Assembly (NCBI GenBank): GCA_910578405.1
Contig: CAJTQO010000018.1
Coordinates: 4,326-68,325 of the forward strand
DNA: 64,000 nucleotides
Direction: 5' to 3'
Origin: an uncultured Lachnospiraceae bacterium
GTDB taxonomy: Bacteria > Bacillota > Clostridia > Lachnospirales > Lachnospiraceae
The translations under genes and the position numbers were made by a program. This document shows, piece after piece, positions 42,493-50,514 of this stretch; within the stretch, counting starts at the first letter, position 1, and each line of letters begins with the position of its first letter. The notes under the pieces were generated by a model, which did no database searches, had not been told where the DNA came from, and saw nothing but the letters and a program-made list of their open reading frames with translations.

Positions 42493-43962
42493 TTATTGTT
42501 TTTCCGAATGGGGCAGGCGGTAGCGGACCAGGCGTTTCCATAGCTGTGACAAATTCAATGGAATCAGCGGATAGACGTAGCTCCTTCCAGACACTGTCCG
42601 GTTGGATATAATGGCCGCTATCAGCAGGGCGACTGCCGCAAGGAAGCCATACAGGCCAAACAACTGGGTTAAGATAAGGTTGATAATCCGCATAAATTTA
42701 ATGGCATAGCTTAACTCATAATTCTGTTGCGTGTAGCTTGCGATGGCTACGAAAGCCATGTACAGCATAACTTCTGAATTGAACCATCCGCTGTTGACGG
42801 AAAATTCCCCTAAAACCAGCGCTGCCATTACGCTTAGCGGCGTACTGAGCATATTCGGCGTGTTTACCGCTGCCAGGCGCAGCCCGTCTATCGCCAGCTC
42901 CAGCAGCAAAAACTGCCAAAGCAGCGGAATATTCGTCACGTCTTTTACCATAATAAACTGAAAGCGTTCCGGTATCCATTGCGGATTCTGCATCAGAAGC
43001 AGAAATACCGGGGTCACTAAATAAGTCAGTATGGCAATGAGAAACCGGGAAAGCCTCAAATATGTCCCGGTAATGGGCGGGAAGTAATAATCATCCGCTT
43101 CTTCCACAATATCAAAAATGGAGGTCGGCGTAATCATGGCAGAAGGGGAATTGTCCACCAGTATGACCACATCCCCTTCCAAAACCTGGGCCGCCGCCGT
43201 ATCCGGCCGCTCCGTAAACTTAAACTTTGGAAATGGATTGAACCATTTCCGGTCAAACAGGCATTCTGCAAGACTTTCCTGGTTCATTGTCAAAGCGTCT
43301 ACTTTAATATGCTTTATTTTATATTTTATTTTTTCCAGGAAATCATGATCTACCCTGGAATCCATGTAGCAAAGCACAATATCCGTTTTGGATGTTTCTC
43401 CCGCCTGCAGCATTTCCATCCGCAAATCTGTACTGCGGATGCGGCGGCGGATTAAAGCCGTATTGAAAACAATGGTTTCCACAAACCCATCCTTCGACCC
43501 CCGCAGCGCCTTATCCTTCTCCGGCTCTGACACACTCCTGGACGGATATGTCCTGGAATCAATGAGCATACATTGGTCGTAGCCGTCGATAAACAACGCA
43601 AATACCCCTGACATAATAAAATAGATAATCTGCTCCCACTGCGACTGCAAATCCACCTCCACATGAGGAATATTCTTTTTGGACATTTCATGGGCGTTTT
43701 CCGGCATGTCCTCCGGCTTAAGACCGATAAAATACTGCAGCATTTTCTGCATCATCTCATCTTTACAGAAACCGTCAATAAAATACATACAGGCATTCCT
43801 ACCGCCTATTTGTATCACGCGGTATACCATATCAAAACTAACCCCAGCCCCCAGTTGGCTATTTAAATAGTCCATATTTTCCTTCAGGGAAGCAGACATA
43901 TTTCCCTGCCGTATTTCTTCCCCTCCGCTTCTCGTCCCTTTCGTGTTTGTTTCTGTCGCCAT
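42493..43962 (-). CDS. GerA-family spore germination protein, SpoVAF-like
   Basis: A 489-residue GerA A-subunit family protein. The N-terminal cytosolic half (1-300) has LGAGVSFDMVYRVIQIGGRNACMYFIDGFCKDEMM, a pattern seen in SpoVAF, and DIVLCYMDSRVD, EGDVVILVDNSPSAMITPTS. Then about five membrane helices, with the PITGTYLRLSRFLIAILTYL and ELAIDGLRLAAVNTPNMLSTPLSV motifs of the family. It sits in the inner spore membrane; SpoVAF-type proteins take part in germination ion or dipicolinate release. The spoVA genes are not in the window. Its ribosome site lies in a hairpin (43969-44020). Confidence 0.9.
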   Translation of the reverse strand: MATETNTKGTRSGGEEIRQGNMSASLKENMDYLNSQLGAGVSFDMVYRVIQIGGRNACMYFIDGFCKDEMMQKMLQYFIGLKPEDMPENAHEMSKKNIPHVEVDLQSQWEQIIYFIMSGVFALFIDGYDQCMLIDSRTYPSRSVSEPEKDKALRGSKDGFVETIVFNTALIRRRIRSTDLRMEMLQAGETSKTDIVLCYMDSRVDHDFLEKIKYKIKHIKVDALTMNQESLAECLFDRKWFNPFPKFKFTERPDTAAAQVLEGDVVILVDNSPSAMITPTSIFDIVEEADDYYFPPITGTYLRLSRFLIAILTYLVTPVFLLLMQNPQWIPERFQFIMVKDVTNIPLLWQFLLLELAIDGLRLAAVNTPNMLSTPLSVMAALVLGEFSVNSGWFNSEVMLYMAFVAIASYTQQNYELSYAIKFMRIINLILTQLFGLYGFLAAVALLIAAIISNRTVSGRSYVYPLIPLNLSQLWKRLVRYRLPHSEKQ

Positions 43963-43968
43963 ATGAAT

Positions 43969-44020
43969 AAAACTCCTTCCTAAGACACTGTTAGCTTTAG
44001 TATGCCTTAGAAGGAGTTTT
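43969..44020 (-). terminator. Hairpin: dut terminator that also masks the next ribosome site
   Basis: On the minus strand an A-run, AACTCCTTCTAAG, a 21-nt loop and CTTAGGAAGGAGTT followed by TTATT form a 13-14-bp stem. It lies just after the dut stop and fits an intrinsic terminator. The GGAAGGAG that pairs in the stem is also the ribosome binding site of the germination gene starting at 43962. Confidence 0.75.
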
Positions 44021-44033
44021 TTATTCTTTCCGC

Positions 44034-44468
44034 TTAATTTCTTCCGGTGCTGCCAATCCCGCCCCGGTTCTCATTCTCCAAAACCGCCACTTCCTCAAAT
44101 GCCAGCTTCGGCTGATTCTCGACGATGCGGAATTGGCAGATTCTGTCATTCACCTCAATATGGGTATCTCGCAATGCATAAACGGGCATGTACCACTGGT
44201 CATTATCCCCACAGTAAGATGAATCAATCACTCCCATATGGTTTGTCTGGATAATCCCAAAATTTTTAAATGTACTGCTGCGCGGCGCTACATGAGCTTC
44301 ATAACCCTTTGGCAGTTCCATCGCTACGCCAAGGGGAATCAGACGAAACTCCCCTGCCCGCAAGTCTACGCTTTCTGCAGCCCGCAAATCCACCCAATCC
44401 GATTTTCCGTCTATATAAGTTAATTTCTCTATTTTGTCCGTAAAATATTTTATCTTGATTGTCTGCAT
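44034..44468 (-). CDS. dut: dUTP diphosphatase (trimeric dUTPase-type)
   Basis: A 144-residue trimeric dUTPase. Conserved motifs are in order: DLRAAES (motif 1), [12 protein letters not shown] (motif 2), [12 protein letters not shown] (motif 3, catalytic Asp), [10 protein letters not shown] (motif 4) and the C-terminal [10 protein letters not shown] arm (motif 5). It hydrolyses dUTP to dUMP, keeping uracil out of DNA and giving the dTMP precursor. It lies 110 bp downstream of nrdG, so it shares the deoxynucleotide theme of the cluster. The ATG at 44468 follows AAAGGGCCGG. Confidence 0.95.
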   Translation of the reverse strand: MQTIKIKYFTDKIEKLTYIDGKSDWVDLRAAESVDLRAGEFRLIPLGVAMELPKGYEAHVAPRSSTFKNFGIIQTNHMGVIDSSYCGDNDQWYMPVYALRDTHIEVNDRICQFRIVENQPKLAFEEVAVLENENRGGIGSTGRN

Positions 44469-44577
44469 GTCCGGCCCTTTCTATTCATCCCCTGTCCTAC
44501 GCCCCTGCGCCAGGATTTCCACGCCAATCCAATGTTTTTTCCTTCCCCTCATCCGCTTCGTTTCGCCCAGTTTCGCC

Positions 44578-45087
44578 TCACTCATAATCCCCGCAATGCA
44601 GCACAGGCATCCGCGCATTCTCCTGGCACAGGGTAGCCTGCACATCAATCACCCTCTGGTTGCTGCTCCCTTTCCAGAGTAGTTTGGCATCTCTGCGCTG
44701 CGCTTGAAACTCACCGTCCACCAGCACATCCACATATTTCATCATCGGGTCACGGTACACGTTCTCCCATACATCCCCGGTGTAGAGCCAGACTGTCTTA
44801 TCCGGGTACTTGCGTTTCACCTCCTGCGCCAACATGCGCACATCCATCCGGTTGGCGGAATGCAAAGGATCGCCGCCGGAAAAAGTAATGCCTGCAATAT
44901 AAGTTTTTTCCAATTGCCCAAAAACCTCCTGCCTGGCCGCCTCATCAAAAAGGAGGCCGCCATCCGGATCCCAGGTGACAGGATTGTGACATTCCTTACA
45001 GCAATGGGAACATCCAGCCACCCATAGCACTACTCTCAGCCCATCGCCGTTGAGCATATCGTCCTTCGTTATATTGTGGTACCTCAT
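44578..45087 (-). CDS. nrdG: Anaerobic ribonucleotide reductase activating protein (radical SAM)
   Basis: A 169-residue radical SAM activase that makes the glycyl radical on NrdD using S-adenosylmethionine and a 4Fe-4S cluster. The cluster motif is CxxxCxxC in AGCSHCCKECHNP; TFSGGDPLH, KTVWLYTGD and VDVLVDGEF are typical of the family. The start at 45087 (MRYHNITKDD) matches the usual N-terminus; GGGAGAGCGGATAGGG precedes it. It is 74 bp downstream of nrdD, on the same strand, in one operon. Confidence 0.96.
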   Translation of the reverse strand: MRYHNITKDDMLNGDGLRVVLWVAGCSHCCKECHNPVTWDPDGGLLFDEAARQEVFGQLEKTYIAGITFSGGDPLHSANRMDVRMLAQEVKRKYPDKTVWLYTGDVWENVYRDPMMKYVDVLVDGEFQAQRRDAKLLWKGSSNQRVIDVQATLCQENARMPVLHCGDYE

Positions 45088-45161
45088 CCCTATCCGCTCT
45101 CCCTTTCCGTCACGCCTTAAACATAACCCCATCCGCCATTCTTCCACTGCCTCTTCCATCC

Positions 45162-47348
45162 CTACATGCTTTTCCTTTCCGCAATCTCCGCCATCTTGGC
45201 GTCGTTTAGCCTTGTGTCCCCATGGACGCGGGAATAAGACAGATAGCCGTTCATACGGTCTATCTTTGTCAGGTTCCGGCTTCCGCATTTCGGGCACACA
45301 TCCATCTCCAGCTCCTGATGCCCGCAGTCCTCACAGTAAGCCAGGGACAGGTTTACCCCTTCATAAAAACCCATATCCATGGCGCGCCGTATCAATGCCT
45401 TTATAGCGTCTAGGTTGTAGTCAATGGGATATTTGACATACTGTATCTTCCCTCCGTTGGAAAGTTCCCAAAAACGGTATTCCAAATCCTGCTTTTCAAT
45501 GGGCGTAATGTCCTCTGTCACATGGCAATGAAAGCTGTTGGACACATAATCTCTGTCGGAAACCCCTTCCACAATGCCGTACAAAGCCCGGAACTGTTTC
45601 ACCTGCAAACCGCACAAATTCTCGGCGGGCGTCCCGTAAATGGCATACAGGTTGCCGTCCGCTTCCTTATATTCGTTAATTTTCTGGTTAATATGCTCCA
45701 ACACTTCTAGGGCAAACTGACCGTCCTCCACCAACGACTTCCCGTTGTACAGCTCCTGCAGCTCATTAAAAGCCGTAATGCCAAAGCTTGCCGTCGCTGA
45801 TTTAAGAATCGGTTTAATCTTATCCCCCAGCTTTAAGTTTCCGCCCAAAAAGCCGCCCTCGCAGTAGGCTAATGGATTGGTGGAAGCCCTCATTTCCCCA
45901 AGGTATGCATAGGTTCGGATATGAAGCTGCCGGATTAAGTTCAGGTAATAATCCAACACCTCATAAAAATCCCTGCTCTCCTGCCTGGACTTTGCCAAAA
46001 TCATAGGCAAATGCAAAGACACCGCCCCGATATTGAACCGCCCGACAAAAATGGGCGCATCCTTCTCATCCGCCGGATGCATCCCTCCCCTTTCATACCA
46101 GGGAGAAAGGAACGCCCGGCATCCCATAGGGGAGATCACCTTCCCATAGCGCTTGTACATGCTGGCAATGTATCCCTTCCCCGTCAGGCTCAGCCAATCG
46201 GGATACATGGTTTTGGCTGAACATTTCACCCCGGCTTCAAACACATCTTCCAGCGGTTTTCCCGAGCCATGAAGCTCCTCGTCATACAAAAAGACAATCT
46301 TTGGAAACAATACCGGCTTTCTGCATTCCTTCTTCCCCTGCCCTTTGCGCCTGACATTCAGCATGCAGATAGTGCCAAGCTTTGCAAAACGGCCAGTCCC
46401 GATACCCGCCGTCACGGTAATGAACGGATAGTCCCCACGGCTGCTGGCTACCGTGTTGAATTTATATTCCCAGCCCTGGAACCCCTGTTCAAATTCCCGC
46501 ACCACATCCGCATAAGCTTCCGCTTCCGCCCTCTCCTGGCTGATTCCAAGCCCCCGGTATTTTTCCAGACTCTTTTGGTAAGTCTTCTTTGCATATGGCT
46601 CCAAAATCTTATCCACCTCAGAAACCGTAAAACCGCCGTACTGCTGGCTGGCTGCGCTTAAAACAATGTCCCCGATTACATCAAATGCCACATCCAGCGT
46701 CTTAGGCTCATTGTACCAGATATTCCCCATCTCAAAACCGCCGGTCAGCACATTGGCCACATCAAACAGACAGCAGTTCATCGTATCCCGCCGCGCCGAC
46801 ATATCATGGACATAAATATAGCCATCCCTACATGCCTGAATTTCCTCTGTAGTCATAAAAAACTTCTGGTATAGCTCTTTATTGAACTGGTTGAAAATCA
46901 GGCTCCGCTTTGTGGAAACCAAGGCGCTGTCCGTGTTGGCATTTTCCTTGTCCCCCACATACATAATGGATTGGCTCTTCTTATATACATCGTCCATCAT
47001 CCGGACAAAGTCCTGCTTATAATTGCGGTAATCCCGATAGCTTTTGGCTACGATAGGCTTTACCTCCTCTAAGGCGCTTTCCACAATGTTATGCATCACC
47101 GGGATAGGAACCCTGTCCTGCTCCAGCTCCATCACCTTGTCCACCACATACCGGCAGATATGCTTCTTTTCTTCTTCTGTAAATTTGGTTAAGGCCCGGT
47201 AGGCGCTCTTCCCTACGGCGTCAATTACCTTCTGCACATTAAAAGCTTCCAGGCTTCCATCTTTTTTCACAACCCTTATGTCCTTTTCCGGCCTGAATTC
47301 TTTCCCATAGTCTATCACAGCTTCCGCTTTTCCCGCTTCTTTACCCAT
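45162..47348 (-). CDS. nrdD: Anaerobic ribonucleoside-triphosphate reductase (class III)
   Basis: A 728-residue oxygen-sensitive reductase that makes dNTPs from NTPs with formate as reductant. An N-terminal ATP cone (RVVKKDGSLEAFNVQKV, residues 23-115) gives allosteric control. The core has SARRDTMNCCLFD, GGFTVSEVD and GTIC. The C-terminus has the zinc cysteines CEDC and CPKC and the glycyl-radical segment RMNGYLSYSRV. The ATG at 47348 follows AGGAGGCGTATAC; upstream in-frame sequence overlaps the promoter and operator. Shows that the host grows anaerobically. NrdR-like boxes precede it. Confidence 0.97.
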   Translation of the reverse strand: MGKEAGKAEAVIDYGKEFRPEKDIRVVKKDGSLEAFNVQKVIDAVGKSAYRALTKFTEEEKKHICRYVVDKVMELEQDRVPIPVMHNIVESALEEVKPIVAKSYRDYRNYKQDFVRMMDDVYKKSQSIMYVGDKENANTDSALVSTKRSLIFNQFNKELYQKFFMTTEEIQACRDGYIYVHDMSARRDTMNCCLFDVANVLTGGFEMGNIWYNEPKTLDVAFDVIGDIVLSAASQQYGGFTVSEVDKILEPYAKKTYQKSLEKYRGLGISQERAEAEAYADVVREFEQGFQGWEYKFNTVASSRGDYPFITVTAGIGTGRFAKLGTICMLNVRRKGQGKKECRKPVLFPKIVFLYDEELHGSGKPLEDVFEAGVKCSAKTMYPDWLSLTGKGYIASMYKRYGKVISPMGCRAFLSPWYERGGMHPADEKDAPIFVGRFNIGAVSLHLPMILAKSRQESRDFYEVLDYYLNLIRQLHIRTYAYLGEMRASTNPLAYCEGGFLGGNLKLGDKIKPILKSATASFGITAFNELQELYNGKSLVEDGQFALEVLEHINQKINEYKEADGNLYAIYGTPAENLCGLQVKQFRALYGIVEGVSDRDYVSNSFHCHVTEDITPIEKQDLEYRFWELSNGGKIQYVKYPIDYNLDAIKALIRRAMDMGFYEGVNLSLAYCEDCGHQELEMDVCPKCGSRNLTKIDRMNGYLSYSRVHGDTRLNDAKMAEIAERKSM

Positions 47349-47488
47349 GTATACGCCTCCTGCCTTTCTACCAACCCGATGTCCATTGTCCCGCCATTCC
47401 TGCCGGATAAACGCCTCCCCTTTTCCTAAGAAAAATACGCATCGCGGACACTTGAAATGCCCGTAATGCGTGTACATATCTATCCATT

Positions 47489-47569
47489 ACTATATATGGT
47501 ATAAATATGTTTTCTCTTTCCATATTTAGTGGTACCTATTAGTATAACGAAACAAACCTGCACTGTCAA
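47489..47569 (-). promoter_or_regulatory. nrdDG promoter with two NrdR-like boxes
   Basis: Minus-strand -35 TTGACA (47564-47569), 17-bp spacer, -10 TATACT (47541-47546). Downstream are two sequences close to the NrdR box consensus ACACTATATATTGTGT: ACTATATATGGT at 47489-47500 (11 of 12) and CCATATTTAGTGG at 47520-47532 (about 10 of 13 on the other strand). Their centres are 30 bp apart, about three helical turns, as is usual for NrdR. NrdR repression by dATP/ATP is therefore likely. Confidence 0.75.
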
Positions 47570-47583
47570 TGATGGGATATCCT

Positions 47584-47624
47584 AAAAAATCACAGAAAAG
47601 CGCTGTCCATTTTGTGTGATTTTT
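47584..47624 (-). terminator. Terminator after the aminotransferase gene
   Basis: AAAATCACA pairs with TGTGATTTT around a 20-nt loop and is followed by T residues on the minus strand. A second imperfect hairpin (GGGATAA-type arms, about 47672-47708) starts at the aminotransferase stop. The gap 47349-47708 otherwise holds only the nrdD promoter. Confidence 0.7.
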
Positions 47625-47708
47625 ACCTATTGACAACTGCCGCGTCCGACTTTCCATAGCCATAGATGATAGGGATAACGCACTGGCTTTCCTGGCTCTG
47701 CGCCAGCA

Positions 47709-48884
47709 TTATCCCTCAATCATCCCGGACTTTCGCACTGCTTCCACCGCTTCCCTGATTTTCTCCGCTGGCAGAGTGAGGGCAAACCGTACATGCCCTT
47801 TTCCCAAAGAGCCAAAACTGCTTCCCGGCGTGCAAAGCACGCCTGACTTTTCCATCAGCTCCATTACGAAAGCCACATCGTCCTCTCCATACTTTTCCGG
47901 TATCTTCCCCCAGGCAAACATAGTCCCTTCGCTGTCCGGCACCTCCCATCCTATACGGCGCAGCCCTTTGCAAAGCGCATCCCTTCTCTCCTGGTATTTT
48001 GCGCGCTGTTCCCGTACAAAATCATCCGGCCCGGTCAATGCCGCTATGGCGCCATACTGCACCGGAAGGAAAATGCCATAATCAATTTGGGAACGGAGCT
48101 TCTTGAAGGTTGCCACTATTTCCTTATTCCCTACCAAAAATCCCATCCTTGCCCCCGTATAGTTGAACGATTTGGACAGGGAATAAAATTCCACGCACAC
48201 CTCTTTTGCCCCCGGTATGGAAAGAATGGATATCCCTTCCCGCCCGTCATAAATAATGTCCGAATAAGCATTATCATGAATAATAATAATATTATGCTCC
48301 TTCGCCCAGGGAATCAGTTTTTCATAAAAACTTCTGGGAGCCGCCTTACAAATCGGATTTAACGGATAAGACACCACCATAAATCTCGCTTCCTGGCAGA
48401 CGCGGCTGTCCATCCCATCCAAATCGGGCAAATACTGACGCTCCGGCCGCAGTTCATAAGTCACCAGTCTGGCGCCTGCCAAAGTCGGCCCGATGGAAAA
48501 AATAGGATATCCGGGGTCCGGCACAAGCGCTATATCCCCTTCATTGCAAAGCGTCAGGCCAATATGGGTAATTCCCTCCTGTGAGCCATAGACTGACATG
48601 ATTTCGTCTGTTTCTAACTCCACCCCATACCTTTCCCGGAACCGATGCGCCACGGCTTTCGTCAGTTGGGGCAAATCAGCCAATGCGTATTTATAATTCT
48701 CCGGTTTTTTCGCCGCCTCTGCCACCGCATCCATAATATGCTGCGCCGGGGGGAAATCCGGCGTCCCTACCGAAAGGTTGTACACTTCCCGCCCCTGCCC
48801 TTCCAGTTCCTTCTTTTTTTCGTTTAATACTTGAAAAATCCCTTCCTCAAAATCTTTCATCCTGTCTGCAAATATTATATCCAT
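47709..48884 (-). CDS. Class I/II PLP aminotransferase (DapL/AspC-like)
   Basis: A 391-residue fold-type I aminotransferase. Visible are NLSVGTPDFPPAQHIMDAV (N-terminal substrate loop), YGSQEGITH, VPDPGYPIFS, VSYPLNPICKAAP, IIIHDNAYSDI, the PLP-lysine SLSKSFNYTGARMGF and the carboxylate-binding Arg in HVRFALTLP. The overall pattern resembles LL-diaminopimelate aminotransferase-like and related amino acid aminotransferases; the exact substrate is open. The ATG at 48884 follows AGGAGACAAAAAG. It follows the HAD phosphatase gene, 46 bp away, and ends at a terminator. Confidence 0.88.
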   Translation of the reverse strand: MDIIFADRMKDFEEGIFQVLNEKKKELEGQGREVYNLSVGTPDFPPAQHIMDAVAEAAKKPENYKYALADLPQLTKAVAHRFRERYGVELETDEIMSVYGSQEGITHIGLTLCNEGDIALVPDPGYPIFSIGPTLAGARLVTYELRPERQYLPDLDGMDSRVCQEARFMVVSYPLNPICKAAPRSFYEKLIPWAKEHNIIIIHDNAYSDIIYDGREGISILSIPGAKEVCVEFYSLSKSFNYTGARMGFLVGNKEIVATFKKLRSQIDYGIFLPVQYGAIAALTGPDDFVREQRAKYQERRDALCKGLRRIGWEVPDSEGTMFAWGKIPEKYGEDDVAFVMELMEKSGVLCTPGSSFGSLGKGHVRFALTLPAEKIREAVEAVRKSGMIEG

Positions 48885-48930
48885 TTCTTTTTGTCTCCTA
48901 TTCCAGTTTTTTATTCGTTTTTATTCCAAA

Positions 48931-49623
48931 TTATGCCCCCAGGACCCTACGGACTTCATGCAGATTCCGAATCTCATAATCTATCTTAACCTCCAAGGAT
49001 TTTTTAACCCCTTTCGGGTTATACCAGCAAACGGCTATCCCTGCCCGGTTTCCTCCCAATATGTCGCTGGTCAGCGAATCCCCCACAATCACCGCTCTAT
49101 TTTTACAAAAATCAGGAATACGCGCAAAGCACCTGGCAAAAAATTCCTCCTGCGGTTTAGGCGCCCCCAGCTCTTCCGACACAAAGATACCGTCCATCAG
49201 CCCTGCCAGGCCGGAAAGCTCCAGCTTTTTGCGCTGCGTCCGGCTGACCCCATTCGTCACTGCATACTGGCGGCATGTGCCTCTTAACCCCTCCACCACC
49301 TTATAAGAATCATCCAGGAAATAATAGACGCTCCCCAAGACATCCGCATAAGCTTCCTGAAATTCCGCTGCATCCACACCCTTTACACCGATTTCTTCAA
49401 ATAAATCCGCAAACCGTCCCTGCAGCGCTTCCTTTTTTCCCATGGCGCCGGTTTCAATCTTTCTCCAATACCCTTCGTTTATTTCCGAATACCGCGCCAC
49501 AATCCCATCATCCGCTTCCAATCCAAACAGCCGGAAACAATGCCGCACTGCATAATCCTCCGACCGCTTAAAATCTAACAGCGTCTGGTCTACATCCCAC
49601 AACACAATGTCATATCTGCCCAT
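48931..49623 (-). CDS. HAD-superfamily hydrolase (YjjG-like)
   Basis: A 230-residue HAD phosphatase: motif I VLWDVDQTLLDFK with the nucleophile and general-acid Asp, motif II VTNG, motif III Lys in GAPKPQEEFF and motif IV AVIVGDSLTSDILGG. The helical cap and LDFKRSE near the N-terminus match the YjjG group, non-canonical nucleotide or nucleoside-monophosphate phosphatases. The ATG at 49623 follows GGGAGGGGAT. It is likely co-transcribed with the aminotransferase gene below it. Confidence 0.9.
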   Translation of the reverse strand: MGRYDIVLWDVDQTLLDFKRSEDYAVRHCFRLFGLEADDGIVARYSEINEGYWRKIETGAMGKKEALQGRFADLFEEIGVKGVDAAEFQEAYADVLGSVYYFLDDSYKVVEGLRGTCRQYAVTNGVSRTQRKKLELSGLAGLMDGIFVSEELGAPKPQEEFFARCFARIPDFCKNRAVIVGDSLTSDILGGNRAGIAVCWYNPKGVKKSLEVKIDYEIRNLHEVRRVLGA

Positions 49624-49684
49624 ATCCCCTCCCTGCTTGGAAAATCCTCCCGGCACGCATCCTCTTACCGCCTTAAGCATACAA

Positions 49685-49714
49685 CAAAAGGGTGTTCACA
49701 TCCTATGAACACCC
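49685..49714 (-). terminator. Terminator after the small membrane protein
   Basis: A 9-bp perfect stem GGGTGTTCA/TGAACACCC (49690-49698, 49706-49714) with a 7-nt loop, followed on the minus strand by TTTTGTTG. It separates rnhA/small membrane gene from the HAD gene. Confidence 0.85.
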
Positions 49715-49748
49715 CTGCCCTTCCTTTTGGACATATGCTTGCCCACCC

Positions 49749-49931
49749 TTATTTCTTTGCCTCTACCATATCCGGCATCGTAGGCTGGCCTGTGCCGCCC
49801 GACTTCTTCCTGTCTGAACTTTTGCACCATTTTGCGCCCAGCACACATGCCACAATCACCAATGCCACAATAAACGCAAACAACAGGAAATAGGATAAAA
49901 AAGAATTTATAAACAAAATCAAGTTCGTCAT
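49749..49931 (-). CDS. Small single-pass membrane protein, unknown
   Basis: Sixty residues: MTNLILFINSFLSYFLLFAF begins a hydrophobic helix running through IVALVIVACVLG (residues 3-32), followed by a basic tail (KWCKSSDRKKSGGTGQP). The start ATG at 49931 has GGAGGG ten nt upstream. It is 35 bp downstream of rnhA and likely in the same transcript. Small proteins of this shape are common in Lachnospiraceae, but no function is known to me. Confidence 0.75.
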   Translation of the reverse strand: MTNLILFINSFLSYFLLFAFIVALVIVACVLGAKWCKSSDRKKSGGTGQPTMPDMVEAKK

Positions 49932-49966
49932 TTTGCTGACCCTCCACTCATCCTTTTTGTTACTTA

Positions 49967-50449
49967 TCATACCACTTTTTCTATCGAATCGTCAAGTAGC
50001 CCGTCGCCATCCGCTGCACTTGTCGCCAGAAAATCGCACCTTTCGTTCTGAGGATGTCCATCGTGGCCCTTTACCCAAGTAAATTTCACCTGATGAGGCT
50101 CTTTTGCCTTTAAAAGCCGCTTCCACAAATCTATGTTTTTCACTGGCTGGTTACTGCTGTTTTTCCAATTCTTTTTCAGCCAGCCATCCACCCAATGCTT
50201 ATTAAACGCATCCGTCACATATTTGGAATCGGAAATCACCTCTACCTCACAAGGCTTCGTCAACGCCTCCAAACCTGCAATCACTGCCATCAGCTCCATC
50301 CGGTTATTGGTAGTTTTTTTATAACCGGCCGAATATTCCCGCTCATGCAGCGTCCCTTTCCCGTCCACATAATGCAATACCGTTCCATAGCCGCCAGGCC
50401 CCTCCGGGTTCCCCCGGGCCGCGCCGTCTGTGTATATCGTCACTTTCAT
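49967..50449 (-). CDS. rnhA: Ribonuclease HI
   Basis: A 160-residue RNase H1, which cleaves the RNA strand of RNA-DNA hybrids, for example R-loops and primers. The catalytic acidic residues are in YTDGAARGNPEGPGG (Asp), NNRMELMAV (Glu), VISDSKYV (Asp) and NERCDFLAT (Asp); His in KGHDGHPQNE is also present. The ATG at 50449 follows AAAGGAGAGGGAA; the open frame upstream adds 26 codons without homology. It lies 65 bp downstream of the MutS-like gene. Confidence 0.96.
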   Translation of the reverse strand: MKVTIYTDGAARGNPEGPGGYGTVLHYVDGKGTLHEREYSAGYKKTTNNRMELMAVIAGLEALTKPCEVEVISDSKYVTDAFNKHWVDGWLKKNWKNSSNQPVKNIDLWKRLLKAKEPHQVKFTWVKGHDGHPQNERCDFLATSAADGDGLLDDSIEKVV

Positions 50450-50514
50450 TTCCCTCTCCTTTCTTTCCTCATCCGGCTCCTGTTTAGAATCAAACCGCCA
50501 TACCCGCCATAACA

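Noticed and set aside
45087..45297. Longer NrdG frame starting at 45297
   Set aside because: The extension overlaps the end of nrdD and lacks the conserved N-terminus, which begins at 45087.
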